A stretch of DNA of 64,000 nt from Pseudoips prasinana (GCA_951640165.1 OX621257.1:6769201-6833200); one strand, 5' to 3'; shown: positions 1 through 11,600, counted from the stretch's first letter. Translations and numbers: made by a program. Notes: generated from the letters alone by a model not told the origin.

Positions 1-440
1 AATATACCTTTTTACTTTTCTGTTTATGAAGATAACTTCTTTACGCATGCGCTTGACTTGGGGAACAATCGGACATCCAATTTTATAAAAAAAAAATTAG
101 ACTATTCATGTATAGAAAAGGGTTATTTGGTTATTTTAATTTGTTATGAAATCATATTTGCTTAAACACTAGCATCTACTTTTGTGAAAGTTTAAACGCT
201 GCAGTAAATAAATACCAATACGATACAGGTTATATATTTATACCTTCATAAATAAATAGGTATATAATTCATATACAAGGAAATAGATTGTAATTACTTG
301 TATAAATAGACGAGCTATGAGCCATCCCGTCAGGCTGCGCCAGGGAGGTTGTGGATACGATTTCCAAGTAAGAAATATTTGTGTAAAAACTGTTTTAAGA
401 ATCAGAACCGTTGTCAATCTTTCTTAGTGATAATAATAGT
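1..440. other. AT-rich sequence, nothing recognised
   Basis: No open frame, RNA gene or clear repeat end was seen. Confidence 0.4.
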
Positions 441-690
441 ATAATAATAATAATATCCTGAGACATTATTTACACACGGCCATCTGATCCCAAACTAAGC
501 AGAGCTTGTACTATGGAAACCAGATATCTGATATACTACATTTATTTTGTAAATACATAATTATACAGAAAATTTCATCCAGACTCAGGACAAACGGACA
601 TGTTCATGCACACAAATATCTGTCCTGGGTGGGAATCGAAACCACGACCTCCGACGTAAAAGCAAGCATTTGCCAACCACGCCAACAGGA
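441..690 (-). mobile_element. tRNA-derived SINE (family A)
   Basis: In reverse: GTTGGCGTGGTTGGCAAATG (A-box side), GTCGTGGTTTCGATTCCCAC (B box), GTCCTGAGTCTGG, TAGTACAAGCTCTGCTTAG and a tail of ATTATT. It is a polymerase III type SINE head with a unique body. Confidence 0.75.
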
Positions 691-942
691 CAAAACCTTT
701 ATGTAGAAAGCATTTGCGAATGAAAAAATACAATATTATTAGCCGTGTGGTGTCCGGCGTAGAAAGAATGACTGGACCACCCCATACCATACCGTGGGTG
801 TCTTAAAAGGCGACTAAGGGATACACCAGGTAGCCAGGCAGCAGCGTCACCTGTGGACTAGCTACAACCTATATATCTATAGTATGTATGTATAGAAATA
901 TATAAGTATTATCATCAGTTGTCTCGTTGCCATAGTTTTGAC

Positions 943-1412
943 GGGCCCGTTGGCATGGTTGGGAGAAGCTTGACTTTCACGCCGCAGGTCGTGTGTTCGA
1001 TTCCCACTCTGGACAGATATTTGATGTCTGGGGCTCTACCGGCTATGTCGCCGAACGTCGTTTTCGTGAATGGCGTTCAAATAAATAAAGGTTAATTTTT
1101 AACCTTCCAATCGTTAAATGGGCTTCCATGACCACATGTGACGTCATAAATGGTCCGGAATCGATCACCAATGTTGAAACCGATTTAACTATTGATTAAG
1201 TCATTTTTCACCTTTATTTATTTAAACGCCATTCACGAAAACGATGTTCGGCGACTTAGCTGGTAGAGCCCCTGTTTGAGTCTGTGTGTAATTATCTATA
1301 TAAGTATATATTTACAAAAGAAAAGTAGTATATCAGTTATCTGGTTTCCATAGTATAAGCTCTGCCTAGTTTGGGATCAGATGACAGCGTGTTGGCTGTC
1401 CCAAGATATTTT
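943..1412 (+). mobile_element. SINE family A split by a MITE
   Basis: The 5' part (943-1030) has GTTGGCATGGTTGG and GTGTTCGATTCCCACTCTGG. The 3' part (1272-1412) has GAGTCTGTGTGTAATTATC and TTTGGGATCAGATG. The 241-bp MITE lies between. Confidence 0.75.
1031..1271. mobile_element. 241-bp foldback MITE inserted in a SINE
   Basis: The ends GGGCTCTACCGGCTA and reverse complement continue into inverted arms of about 100 bp. CTG flanks both sides (1028-1030, 1272-1274). Uninterrupted SINEs elsewhere read ATGTCTGTTTG with a single CTG, so a 3-bp duplication is supported. Other copies are at 2892-3132 and 39381-39620. Confidence 0.8.
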
Positions 1413-1782
1413 TTTTTGTTGTTCGAAAGGCAATGATGAATCTTCGTCGCAACGAAGATACATACATATATTTCGATATAGCATTACCTAAATTCACAGT
1501 TGACATGATTGTGGGCGTCCGAATGGACCCATATCACAAATACGTGTCAGCACTCAAAGGCCTAAATATAAACAACAATGGGACTCCATTAAAAGGGGAC
1601 GAATGAAGGCCTTTGTCGGGAAAACAGCGAATAGGCTCTATATAGATTCGTTTACGATAAATATTTAGATAAAAGGTACTAACATTGCCGAGGAAAATGC
1701 TGGTTTTCAATTACTTACACCGTCAGGAAATACCCAGGAAATAGGTTAGATTCTAAGACATATTAATTTCACCAATTTAAAT

Positions 1783-2238
1783 ATAAATCTTCGACCAGTT
1801 GCCAGTGATGACATACGGAACAGAGACGTGGTCGCTCACTATGGGCCTTATTAGAAGGCTCAAGGTCACCCAAAGAGCAATGGAGAGGGCTATGCTCGGA
1901 GTTTCCCTGCGGGATCGTATCAGCAATGTCGAAATCCGCAGGCGAACCAAAGTCACCGACATAGTCCGAAGAATTGCAAAACTGAAGTGGCAGTGGGTGG
2001 GGCACATAGCTCGTAGAACCGATGGCCGTTGGGGCAGAAAGGTTCTCGAGTGGCGACCACGAACTGGAAGACGCAGCGTGGGCAGGCCTCCTACAAGATG
2101 GACCGATGATCTTGTGCGGGTCGCTGGAAACAGCTGGATGCGAATAGCGCAAGACCGGCAATTGTGGAGATCTTTGGGGGAGGCCTTTGTCCAGCAGTGG
2201 ACGTCTTTCGGCTGATATGATGATGATGATGATGATGA
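1783..2238 (+). pseudogene. RTE LINE 3' end fragment with (ATG)n tail
   Basis: The C-terminal part of an RTE polyprotein is open for 138 codons: [72 protein letters not shown], stopping at 2213-2215. It is followed by a TGATATGATGATGATG tail, the microsatellite 3' end typical of RTE elements. It is 5' truncated. Confidence 0.85.
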
Positions 2239-2394
2239 AATATAAATGGAGATCGTACTTGTTCCAAATTCGACCATTAAGGTTCTATTTTCAAAGACTA
2301 TAGACATTAAAGACAAATTATATTAATCTGTTCGCGGTTTTTCAGTGTGTCAAAAGCTTGGTGGTGTGTGTAAGGTTTTTCTTTATTAAAATGA

Positions 2395-2762
2395 CAAGCT
2401 GCGCCCCACGGTTTCACCCGCGTTTAAGTAGTTTTGGCGTAAAAGAGTAACAAACAAACATACATACATCTATACTCACAAACTTTTGCATTTATAATAT
2501 TAGTAGAATGTGTACCTCTGGCGGTTTTGGCAGTGCACGCCGGAATAGCTCGCAAATGGTAGACTTTTTCCTACTTACTTGACACTTATCGTCATATTTT
2601 GGACAATACACACAATATCTTTATAAATTGTAGCCTATGTGTTATTCTAATGTATAAGCTATTGTAAAGTTTCATTAAATTCCATTCAGTAGTTGTTACG
2701 TGAAAGAGTAACATACATCCATCCATACTTACAAACTTTCGCGTTAATAATATTAGTAGCAT
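2395..2762 (-). mobile_element. two adjoining Helitron-type fragments
   Basis: 2395-2507 has the GCGCCCCACGGTTTCACCCG hairpin side and a TATAATATTAGTAGA end. 2567-2762 has the related sequence that ends TAATATTAGTAGC. The second fragment matches 13885-14082, which directly follows the minisatellite. Confidence 0.55.
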
Positions 2763-2891
2763 TTACTACTAATGTAAATGAATGTAGAAAGCAAATGCCA
2801 TTTATTTCTAATAAATTATTAAGAAAAATGGAATACACACACTACCATGCTTTTGACACATTGAGATACTGAGTGTCAAAACTGAGAACAG

Positions 2892-3132
2892 GGGTTCTAC
2901 CGGCTAAGTCGCCGAACATCGTTTTCATGAATGGCGTTTAAATAAATAAAGGTTAAAAATGGCTTAATCCATCGTTAAATCGGCTTCAACGTTGACAATC
3001 GATTCCGGACCATTTATGACGTCACATGTGGTCATGGAAGCCGATTTAACGATTGATTAAGTAATTTTTAACCTTCATTTATTTGAACGCCGTTCACGAA
3101 AACGATGATCGGCGACTTAGCCGGTAGAGCCC
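2892..3132. mobile_element. foldback MITE, same family
   Basis: It is exactly 241 bp like the first copy, with GGGTTCTACCGGCTAAG at the left and the inverted counterpart at the right. The flanks are CAG and CTG. Confidence 0.8.
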
Positions 3133-3190
3133 CTGATTAGTATGATCCTGGGTTGGAATCGAACCCAAGACTGACTAAACACTTTTCCGT

Positions 3191-3331
3191 AGTACAGACG
3201 CCAGCACATCAAGTTACCCCAATCTGTCCAATTTCCCCAATTTAAAGTGAACCTTATGCTTATGTGATAAAGTTGAAAATCTATAAAAGAAATTGACAGA
3301 TTGCGGTAGTTGGATGTGCTGGCGTCTGTAC
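3191..3331. mobile_element. mariner-like foldback MITE with TA duplication
   Basis: Ends CAGACGCCAGCACATC and reverse complement are flanked by TA on both sides, as Tc1/mariner elements are. A second, more diverged copy is at about 12213-12345 (CAGACGCC ... GGCGTCTG). Confidence 0.7.
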
Positions 3332-3736
3332 AGGCTCTGCTTAGTTTGGGATGAGATGGCAGTGTGTGAATGATTTGCCGGATATTATATATACCTATTA
3401 TATTTTGTGTTTTCTTGGTGTGTAAGCTCCGTTGTTCGTTCACCACGAAAGCGAAGTCGCGGGTGGAAGCTAGTATGCTATAAACAAAAGTTGAAATATG
3501 CTGTTTTTAAATTCTTCCCGTAACCTTAAAAACCTGATCTAATTTAATGTGCTAATAAATTGGTATGTCACTAATTGTCTTCAGGTCAGAGGTCAAATGG
3601 GTGGAATGCGAATTAGGTAAGACACCGGTGACATTAATTCATTTTTATTCTGACGTCAATACACTAAGGGTGCCTTTCCACCAGAGATGTGCTATTCAGC
3701 TGTGCTGCGAGAACGTAAAAGCTTCGTTTGTTTTTT

Positions 3737-4013
3737 GGAACGAAGTTCCTTATCGCGCGTTGTGAAAGGGGGCTAGACGGAAAAAAATCTTACGAAAAGT
3801 TGTCACGACACTTTTTGCAGCTGTGCGGCGTGCGCATGTTTCTCTGTCTGTCTCTCTCTCTCTCTCTTATAGAAAGCAAGCCAGATAGTTTCATTTCTAT
3901 TTCGCATTGAACAGTGTGGTGTCGCGACGTTTATTTTTGTTGAGTGTATACAGGTTTATTGTACATAATAAATAACTTCGTTCTATCCGGGTGTCCCTTG
4001 ACACCTCTCAAGT
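3737..4013 (+). repeat. dispersed 280-300 bp repeat with (CT)n core, copy 1
   Basis: GGAACGAAGTTCCTTATCGC, CTAGACGGAAAAAAATC, a TCTGTCTCTCTCTCTC tract, TTTCTATTTCGCATTGAACA, TATCCGGGTGTCCCTTGACA and a T-run. Copies are at 10537-10823 (minus), 11311-11600 (minus) and 40381-40678 (plus). The class is not recognised; open frames inside it are not genes. Confidence 0.8.
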
Positions 4014-4345
4014 TTTTTTTTAATGAAATCGCCCCCTCTCTGGTATCTAATCCCTGTGTCGCGGAGTACTTTACAAACATATAATAGACGGACACAAATT
4101 TCATCCAGACTCAGAACAACTATTTATGGAAAGCTTTGTTCGTTTTCTTTTTTAAACGACATCGCCCACACTAGGGTATCTAATCCCCGTGTCGTGGGGT
4201 ACTTTACAAACATAATAGACGGACACAAATTTCATCCAGACTCAGAACAACTTTTTATGGGTCACACAAATGGTTGTCCGGCGCGGGACTCGAACCCGCG
4301 ACACGAAGAGACGAGGCGACTGCCTTAGCCGCTACGCTATAAAGC
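4013..4345 (-). mobile_element. tRNA-derived SINE (family C), partial copy plus full copy in tandem
   Basis: TAATAGACGGACACAAATTT occurs twice (about 4081 and 4208). The second copy continues into GGGACTCGAACCCGCGACAC (B box in reverse) and CTTAGCCGCTACGC. Other copies are at 25117-25250 and 35540-35737. Confidence 0.65.
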
Positions 4346-4416
4346 GAAAAAGCTATAGGGAAGAACTCTGATCTTCACATATCTACACCACTCGCGACGA
4401 CCCATAGCAGGCATTC

Positions 4417-4771
4417 ATAATGTCCTCCTAGCCGAATTTCGGCCACGGCGGCCAGTCTCAACAGAGATTGGCCATCTGCGCGGGGCATATTATAGTGCTC
4501 AAGTGTGTGCGCAAAAATAGGAGCACTCTATTCCATCACTCTCATGATCCGCGGGACGCCTGGGTGACACGACCGGAAAAAGGTCAGGTACAGGACCGAT
4601 GGCTTTACGTGCTCTCCGAGGCAAGGGTATATATTACCGCCAACTCCCAGACTTCGGGCTGATGCTGAGAAATTTTTGTTTTTACAGAAATGTCCCAAAA
4701 TTTCTTTTTGGCCCGACCCGGGATTGTAACCCAGGACCTCGTTCTCTGCTGCTAGACCAACGAGGCAGTAA
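4417..4771 (-). mobile_element. SINE family D, minus strand
   Basis: It contains GGCCACGGCGGCCAGTCTCA, ACTCTCATGATCCGC, CCGACCCGGGATTGTAACCC and TGCTAGACCAACGAGGCAG. It ends about 130 bp before the hAT-like element. Confidence 0.7.
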
Positions 4772-4898
4772 TAGCATGCATCCATAGCACACATCCATAG
4801 CACGCATCCTTCCATATAAAGAACATATTATTATCTTAGTTGACTCCGTTTCTACCAGAGCTAAGCTATGTGCACCAATGAATATGATTGGTAGATAT

Positions 4899-7019
4899 TA
4901 GGGTTGTAACGGAGGCCTCTTAGCGGAGGCGGAGGCGGATGCGAAGATGACGGATTTCACCTCCGCGGATGCGGAGGTTAACGGATGCGAATGCGAAGGT
5001 GAAAATGGATGTGAAAAAAAAGTATTTTATGAGTAATATTAATATTTTTTAATCTCAATAAATGAAGAATGAGCTGAAAGTGGGGCAATTTCAATTTGAC
5101 TTCATAGAGAAGGAGGGACTCTTTATGATGAACTCCTTTTTAAAGAAGCCGGATAATCGCAAATGGATGGTAAGGTAAATCAATAAACGAGATAGACTTT
5201 ATTTTGTCGACTATAAAACAGACGTTCAATGATGTCTTTGTGATCAATACGGTTAAAAGCGGGAGCGGTCACAGGCGGGGCTCATTGAACCTTAATGTCA
5301 AGCTCCAGAGGTCCCGACTGATAAAGTCTATGCTCCGACCTTTACCCATCCACGTCGAAAACCCGGAACCCTTTCAGCTCAAACTTCAAAACGGAGTGGA
5401 GTCATACCACGACAGGCTCGTAGAATCTGTCTATACGGCTGGGTCTTTAAGGCCCGCAAGTTGTACAAACAGAACCAAAAAGATCTCTGACTAAACCCTG
5501 CAGCTAAAGGAAGAAAGACGGAAAATGGTTTTGACATCCTCTGATGATGCTACCAGATGTCGGCAGCTCAACAGACAGATCTAGACAGTCTATGACTCGC
5601 GACACGCGCCCAATTAATACAAAATGTATTAAGAAGCCATCGAGTGGAACAAAGGCTCTACAGTGTTAGCAAAAGAACTGTCTGTTGAACAGAGCCAACT
5701 GACGAAGCTGAAGACTGAGGATGGCAGAATCGTCACGTCTAGACCTAAGTTGCTGGGAGAGATTGAGAGGTTCTATAGACAGCTGCATACGAGAACCCAG
5801 TCACCTGTCGATAGTTGTGCCTCAGATCCGAGAGCACGACTAACCCGAGACTTCACCGAAGACATCCCGGACGTCAGCATGTGCGAGATAAGAATTCCTC
5901 TCAAACAGCTTAAGAACAACAAGGCGCCTGGTTATGATGGAGTTACAGCAAGTTACAGCTTTTAGCTCTTCTTCGGGCCCTTCAGAAGTTATTGAACTCC
6001 GTCATACTAGAAGGTCAAACGCCACAAGTATGGCGCAGAGGTGTGGCGGTACTCTTCTTCAAAATGGGCGAAAAAACCCTCTTGAAAAATTACAGACCCA
6101 TCACAATGCTGAGCCATGTTTACAAGTTTTCGAGAGTCATTACGAATCGTCTCGCACGCAGGTTTGACGACTTCCAGCCTCCCGAACAAGCCGGATTCTA
6201 TAAAGTCTTTAGTACCATAGACCACATAAATAAGACCGAAGAGTATAACCAGCCATTATGCTTAGTGTTTGTTGACTATGAAAAAGTCTTTGATTCGATC
6301 AGAACCTGGGCCGTACTGAGGTCTCTCCAAAAATGCCAAATCGACTACCGGTATATCGAGGTGTTAAAGTGTTTATATGAAAACGCCACTATGTCAGTGC
6401 GACTCCCGGACCGGAACTGGGAACCTATCCACTTGCAGCGAGGTGTGAGACAGGGAGATGTTATATCTCTGAAACTGTTCACCGCTGCATTGGAAGATGT
6501 CTTCAAGCTTTTGGACTGGGAAGGATTTGGCATCCATGTGAATGGCGAGTACATCACCCACCTTCGATTTTCCGACATATAGTAGTCATGGCTGAGACCC
6601 TAGAAGACCTCGGTACAATTCTCAATGGCCTCAGGATAGTCTCTCAACAAGTGGGTCTTAAAATTAACATGGATAAGACGAAAATGATGTCGAACATCCA
6701 TGTTGCACCCACTACTTAAGGTTGGAGACTGCATTCGAAGTTGTAGAGAACTATATTATTTAACTAGGACAGATCATCCAACTAGGTAGGTCCATCTTCG
6801 AAAACTTCTTTTGTCCAGCAGTGGGCGTCATTCGGCTGATATGATGCATTCTCTGCCAGTCGATCTTTGGGTGATGCAGAGATATATGATAATGCCGTAA
6901 ATAAACCTCCGTTATAACTCCGCAAAAAAACAGCGGAGGCGGAGGCGGAGGCGAAGATACGATTTCATGCGGAACTTCCGCTGTAACGGAAGCGGAGGCG
7001 AAGATCCGTTACAACCCTA
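4899..7019. mobile_element. hAT-like DNA transposon with 8-bp target duplication
   Basis: The ends are TAGGGTTGTAACGGA and its reverse complement. The flanks carry a perfect 8-bp duplication GTAGATAT (4891-4898 and 7020-7027), the size made by hAT transposases. Both subterminal regions contain runs of GGAGGC-like repeats (4916-4990, 6930-7005). It has no hAT transposase; the interior is mostly an RTE LINE fragment, so it is a nonautonomous element carrying a nested LINE. Confidence 0.85.
5196..6848 (+). pseudogene. RTE-clade LINE fragment, broken, inside the hAT-like element
   Basis: The endonuclease-to-RT linker is at 5200-5500 (SLNLNVKLQRSRLIKSML). RT follows in several frames: LKQLKNNKAPGYDG (5895-5945), YRPITMLSHVYK, EQAGFYKVFSTIDHI, FVDYEKVFDSI and GVRQGDVISLKLF (5992-6580). 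The active-site segment reads RFSDI then a stop at 6580-6582 instead of FADD. A thumb piece follows (QVGLKINMDKTKMM, near 6645-6690), and a short RTE tail motif (6805-6848) contains GTCCAGCAGTGGGCGTC. The element is dead. Confidence 0.85.
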
Positions 7020-7027
7020 GTAGATAT

Positions 7028-8348
7028 CAAACGTATACATAGCAACGTAGCATAGCACATCTCTGGTGGACAAGCAGCCTTAAGCTCCGTAATGCATTAA
7101 AATGTCATCATGGTAAATGCGACTCTAGACTACTGTAATAAAGTAGCATGTACCTTGACTGGTCCTTTTGTGATACAGCGATTAAGTGTTTGGACGTTAG
7201 TATGTAGGTGTTGCCGCGTGTTCGATTGAAGTCATTTTTGTGTCCGTGGAGCATTGATATAACTTGTAAAAAGGTGGGTTATCAGGATAGTCAAGAGTAA
7301 AAACCACAGCTGCTCGTTATCCACTATAATATTGGTATACAATCGGGCAGGGATTACCCTTACTACTTTTCTAGGTGACGGATACAAAATGATTGTTCGC
7401 AAATGAATATATATATCAGAAGGAATATATATATCAGAATATAATGTTTGTTAGAAAAAATATTCATAAATATAAAAGAAAAGTGAACTGCGTAATATAA
7501 ATACTAGGAATAAAAACAAACTAGCCATGCCAGGCTTTAGAGTAAGCAAAACTAATAAATCATTTTTATGAAATTGTATTAGGTTTTATAACAAGCTTCC
7601 TACTCAAATTACTGATCTGCCTGACACAAGTTTTAAAACACATATTAAACGTGTACTTATGGCTAGGGTTTATAACTTTCTATTATTTTCAGGGGGTATT
7701 ATTTTCTTAATTATATTTTAATTTTAATATTTTAATTTTCGTGACATGTGATTAATTTTAATTCATTGACTTTGCCAATTTTAAGTTCTAATGTAATTTT
7801 GTGTTGTGTTTTGTCTTATTTATCTAATTTTAATTTAATGTACTTATTATGATCCACTTGTTGGTCGAAATAAACGAATAATAATAATTACACCACTAAA
7901 GAGTACATCGATGACAAAAACGTTTGGCTCTCACTACCTACCTGCACATTGCTCGCTGGAGATCTTGTAGCCATATAGACATGACTGATCTGCTGTGTTA
8001 CGTGAACTATCTGTCAACGATTGCTATCATATACTTAATTTAAAATTATTGACTCTGTCTCAAAATGAATGATGTTATTGTTTCGAAGTTTTTCTTTTGT
8101 ATACAATCAATCGTTTATTTGCAAAAACATGGTACAAAATAGATTATACATAGTTTAATACATTCACATATTCTGCCACCTAATTATGGCGTGCAAATTT
8201 TATTGTTCTTAAAACTATATAGTATTATTAATTATATTATTATTATTATACATGTTATATTCTTATTACTTTATGTTATATTATAGTAGTTTTCTTTTCA
8301 CAAATTAACAATTAACAAATTATTATAAGTCTTATTAACTCATTTATA
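7028..8348. other. AT-rich repeats, no gene
   Basis: It contains only the LINE end at 7568-7690 with its AT-rich trailer. The rest is not identified. Confidence 0.4.
7568..7690 (+). pseudogene. LINE C-terminal fragment
   Basis: FYNKLPTQITDLPDTSFK followed by THIKRVLMARVY is a typical LINE protein end. Downstream AT-rich sequence to 7890, with AATAAT repeats, is probably its 3' UTR. Confidence 0.5.
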
Positions 8349-8897
8349 CCTAAATATAATCTAAAATAATAAGCATTCAGACAACCGACCGAGCATATAT
8401 TGTGTTTGCCTACTAAATAATTACTCTAATTGGACCAAATCCCGTGTTCATGCCCGCTTGAGTATGTTTCGCCGGACCGTCTCAACTGGGTGGTGTTGAA
8501 ACCGGTAGTAGATGAACCCACTGAGTTTGTTTCGCTGGGTCTTCTCAGTTGGGGCGCATTGGATCCGGTGGTAGCATTAAAGCGCGACCGTCGTTATTAA
8601 CACAAGGTCCGTCGTAATAATAATACCTTAATATAGACAGAACCATTGACAATATGTAGTAATAATATTAGACTTAAACTAGATAATTAAACATAATCTC
8701 TTGACAATAACTTGATTCGAGCTAGCTAAATATCATTGCTATAATAAAATAAATTTTATAAATGTTTTCATACAATGTGTACCTAAATATCTATGTTACT
8801 AGAAATAATAATGTATACAACTATATTACTACAAACATGTTCTGACTATTTACAAGCGCTTTTTTTAAAGTCTACGTGATTAAAAACCTTTTTTGAT
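8349..8897 (-). repeat. dispersed repeat, left member of an inverted pair
   Basis: It is the reverse complement of 14213-14767 over about 550 bp (for example GGTAGTAGATGAACCCACTG and ATTAAAGCGCGACCGTCG). A third partial copy is at 17165-17415. The class is not recognised; the AT-rich ends suggest the 3' part of a transposon. Confidence 0.75.
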
Positions 8898-9414
8898 TTA
8901 TTTTAATTTTAATTTTTAATGCTTTTTTGTCATGACGCTATAGTTAGCCTAGGAGGCTTTCACTACTTCACCGTACTATAGAGGCGAGCGGAGGGCTCAA
9001 GCCGTCTAGCAAACTACAAACTAAGTAACCCGCGCAGGAGGGCACCCCCTTTGGGGTTCGAACCTCGACTCTGGGCAGTTACTGGCGGAGAGAGGGCGAG
9101 AGATCATGGCTTTTAGGGATGTTTAGTGCAACTTTCGCTCTGCGTTAATAACATGACGCGGCCCGCTCCGATTTTGGTTCGGAGGGGGTGGTATGCAAAC
9201 TAAGGGTCATGGAGGGCGTTTGGTGGTTGCGACGTGTTCGCGGTCGTACTCTTGTCCGGTGAGTACGAAGTATCGGTTTGTTTGTATGTTCGCAACTGCG
9301 TGCGACATCTGCTTTTATAGACAAATACTTAGTCATGCAATCAAATATTTAGTGTTGTATATTAATTATTACAATTTGTGCTGAAGATTTATCTGTAAAC
9401 AGTTACAACTTTAG
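8898..9414. other. mixed sequence with a tRNA-like B box
   Basis: GGGGTTCGAACCTCGACTC at 9052-9070 resembles a polymerase III B box. No tRNA cloverleaf can be drawn, so it is at most a SINE remnant. Open frames on both strands between 9145 and 9384 overlap each other and look spurious. Confidence 0.35.
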
Positions 9415-9505
9415 TAATTATTAATTAAGGATAATATTATAAAATTGATTCTTGTTTGTTTTAAACAAGAATCAATTTTATAATATTATCCTTAATTAAT
9501 AATTA
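9415..9505. repeat. perfect 43-bp inverted repeat with 5-bp loop
   Basis: Arms 9415-9457 and 9463-9505 are exact reverse complements around GTTTT. The left arm contains AAGGATAATATTATAAAATT. No transposon ends were recognised at its borders. Confidence 0.9.
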
Positions 9506-9571
9506 GTGCTCCGGAAGCTGAAAAGCGGAAGATGTTATAATTATTCGTTATTTAATTAAAAGTGTGTATTC

Positions 9572-9706
9572 CTTCAAGATGGATCGATGATCTGTTGCTT
9601 GGAAATCGCTGGATGCGGATAGCGCAAGACCGGCAATCATGGAGATCTTTGGGGGATGCCTTTGTCCAGCAGTGGACGTCTTTCGGCTGATATGATGATG
9701 ATTCCT
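9572..9706 (+). mobile_element. RTE LINE 3' tail fragment
   Basis: Only the last about 120 bp of the element remain (RWIDDL-like, then GTCCAGCAGTGGACGTC), ending in GATATGATGATGATT. It belongs to the same family as 1783-2238. Confidence 0.75.
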
Positions 9707-10536
9707 TCAAACAATAATAAAGATAATATAAGGTTATCAAATTTATCAAAATCACAATCAATCATATTGTATTAATATAAATACAGTTTTAATTATGTAA
9801 CAAACTACTAGATTAGTAATTAAGGCGCCAATGCGTAGCCACTGCACATATGGCCACAGCCATATGTGCAGCTAACGTCAGTTCAGTGTTTATTGAGACG
9901 CCATGACGCCAAACTAGATGTACTGAGACAAAAGTGGGTAAATATTAGTAGATAGTGTTGTGAAAGAATGCGATTTAAGGTCTCATAAAAAATAATAAAC
10001 GAGGTGTAAGACACTGGAAATTATTTTTGACAAGGGTAACCACTGCCTATAGAATAAGATATTGTATAGCCAACTGTAAGAATATGTGATAATTTTTGAA
10101 GTAATTGTAAGATTATACATAAGACAAATTTGTATAAGAATTGCCAGGAATACATTAATTTTTCATTCATATACTCATATAAGTAATAAAGGGAATAGTA
10201 TATGTAAAATAAGAAATACCCACATTTTGTAATGTAAACAAATTATATCACATCATCTAAAAGACTCCGCTATCTGAGGGGAAGACTATTGTTACAATTA
10301 ATAAAAAAAACAGTCTTTGGGGACTGCACATAGAAATGAAAACAATTTTTACATTTCTCATATTCGGAAAGTAGTGTTTTTTTTTCCAAGTAGCGAGTGG
10401 AAGATGTTACTTCCCACCTTTGGGCAGTAAAGACTCATAGTAATTTCTTCCCTCCCTATGGTGGGAATAAATTTTAAAAATATAACTTTTGTTTAGGCAG
10501 TCGGCTATAAAAATCTAACATAATTAAGAAATAAAA
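9707..10536. other. AT-rich intergenic sequence
   Basis: No gene. A small inverted repeat CACATATGGCCACAGCCATATGTG lies at 9846-9869. The rest is not identified. Confidence 0.4.
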
Positions 10537-10823
10537 ACTTGAGGGGTGTCAAGGGACACCCGGATGGAACGAAGTTATTTCTTATTATTTATTATGTACA
10601 AAAAACCTGTAGGTATACACTCAACAAAAATAATCGTCGCGACACCTCACTGTTCAATGCGAAATAGAAATGAAAATATCTTGCTTGCTTTCTATAAGAG
10701 AGAGAGAGACAGACCGAGAGACATTCGCACGCCGCACAGCTGCAAAAAGTGTCGTGACAACTTTTCGTAAGATTTTTTTCCGTCTAGCCCCCTTTCACAA
10801 CGCGCGATAAGGAACTTCGTTCC
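10537..10823 (-). repeat. dispersed (CT)n repeat, copy 2
   Basis: From ACTTGAGGGGTGTCAAGGGA to GGAACTTCGTTCC, with the (GA)n core. It is in the same orientation as copy 3, about 490 bp away. Confidence 0.8.
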
Positions 10824-11310
10824 AATAAAACCAGTGTGAATTAAAAGAAAGACCCTATGTTTGAGAGTGTACGGAAGTCCTGCAGGTCTTAGCAGAATAA
10901 AAACAGCGTGTTTGTATAAATCCCTGCGTCTTACGAATATTCGGTAAGGTCACGTGTCCTGACGCGAGTTTAACATTTTTACCCATCTCAAAAAGTGCAC
11001 AACGCAGCTAAAGATGTTTTCTAATAACAAAAAAAGCTTGTTCGCATATCAATAGGAATTAATACGGTACCGCTATACCAAACGAGCAGTGTATAGCAAC
11101 AACTCATGTGAGCAGTACGCCCCTATGGAGGCAATCAAGTGAACTGACACTATCTCCTGTATACATGCCACTGATAAAACATTATTGCCTATCCACTTGT
11201 CAGACTACACCTTGTTATGTAGTGTATTCACACTTTCACATTGTTGATTTGTTTTGTTTACATTATGGTAGCGTAAATAATAAATCATGAGATATTTAAC
11301 AAAAAAAAAT

Positions 11311-11600
11311 ACTTGAGAGATGTCAAGGGACACCCGGATGGAAAGAAGTTATTTCTTATTATTTATTATGTACAAAAAACCTGTATACACTCAACAAAAA
11401 TAATCGTCTCGACACCACACTGTTCAATGCGAAATAGAAATGAAAATATCTGGCTTGCTTTCTATAAGAGAGAGAGAGAGACAGACAGACAGAGAAACAT
11501 GCGCACGCCGCACAGCTGCAAAAAAGTGTCGTGACAACTTTTCGTGAGATTTTTTTCCGTCTAGCCCCCTTTCACAACGCGCGATAAGGAACTTCGTTCC
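11311..11600 (-). repeat. dispersed (CT)n repeat, copy 3
   Basis: ACTTGAGAGATGTCAAGGGA to GGAACTTCGTTCC, with (GA)n and (CAGA)n core. Confidence 0.8.

Noticed and set aside
600..690. tRNA gene suggested by a B-box sequence (also at 4290, 17710, 25200, 35670, 36665, 37990, 52625)
   Set aside because: No cloverleaf or anticodon stem can be formed, and each lies in a repeated SINE with a conserved non-tRNA body.
1769..2316. Minus-strand open frames opposite the RTE fragment
   Set aside because: They are antisense shadows of the LINE C-terminus, which has clear protein similarity on the plus strand.
4899..7019. A single autonomous transposon encoding its own RT
   Set aside because: The ends and 8-bp duplication are of hAT type while the RT is a broken RTE fragment; these are nested elements of unrelated classes.
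10546..10770. Open frames inside the dispersed (CT)n repeat (also 3728-3910, 11313-11534, 40346-40585)
   Set aside because: The same sequence occurs in four copies in both orientations, and the frames depend on the CT tract length.
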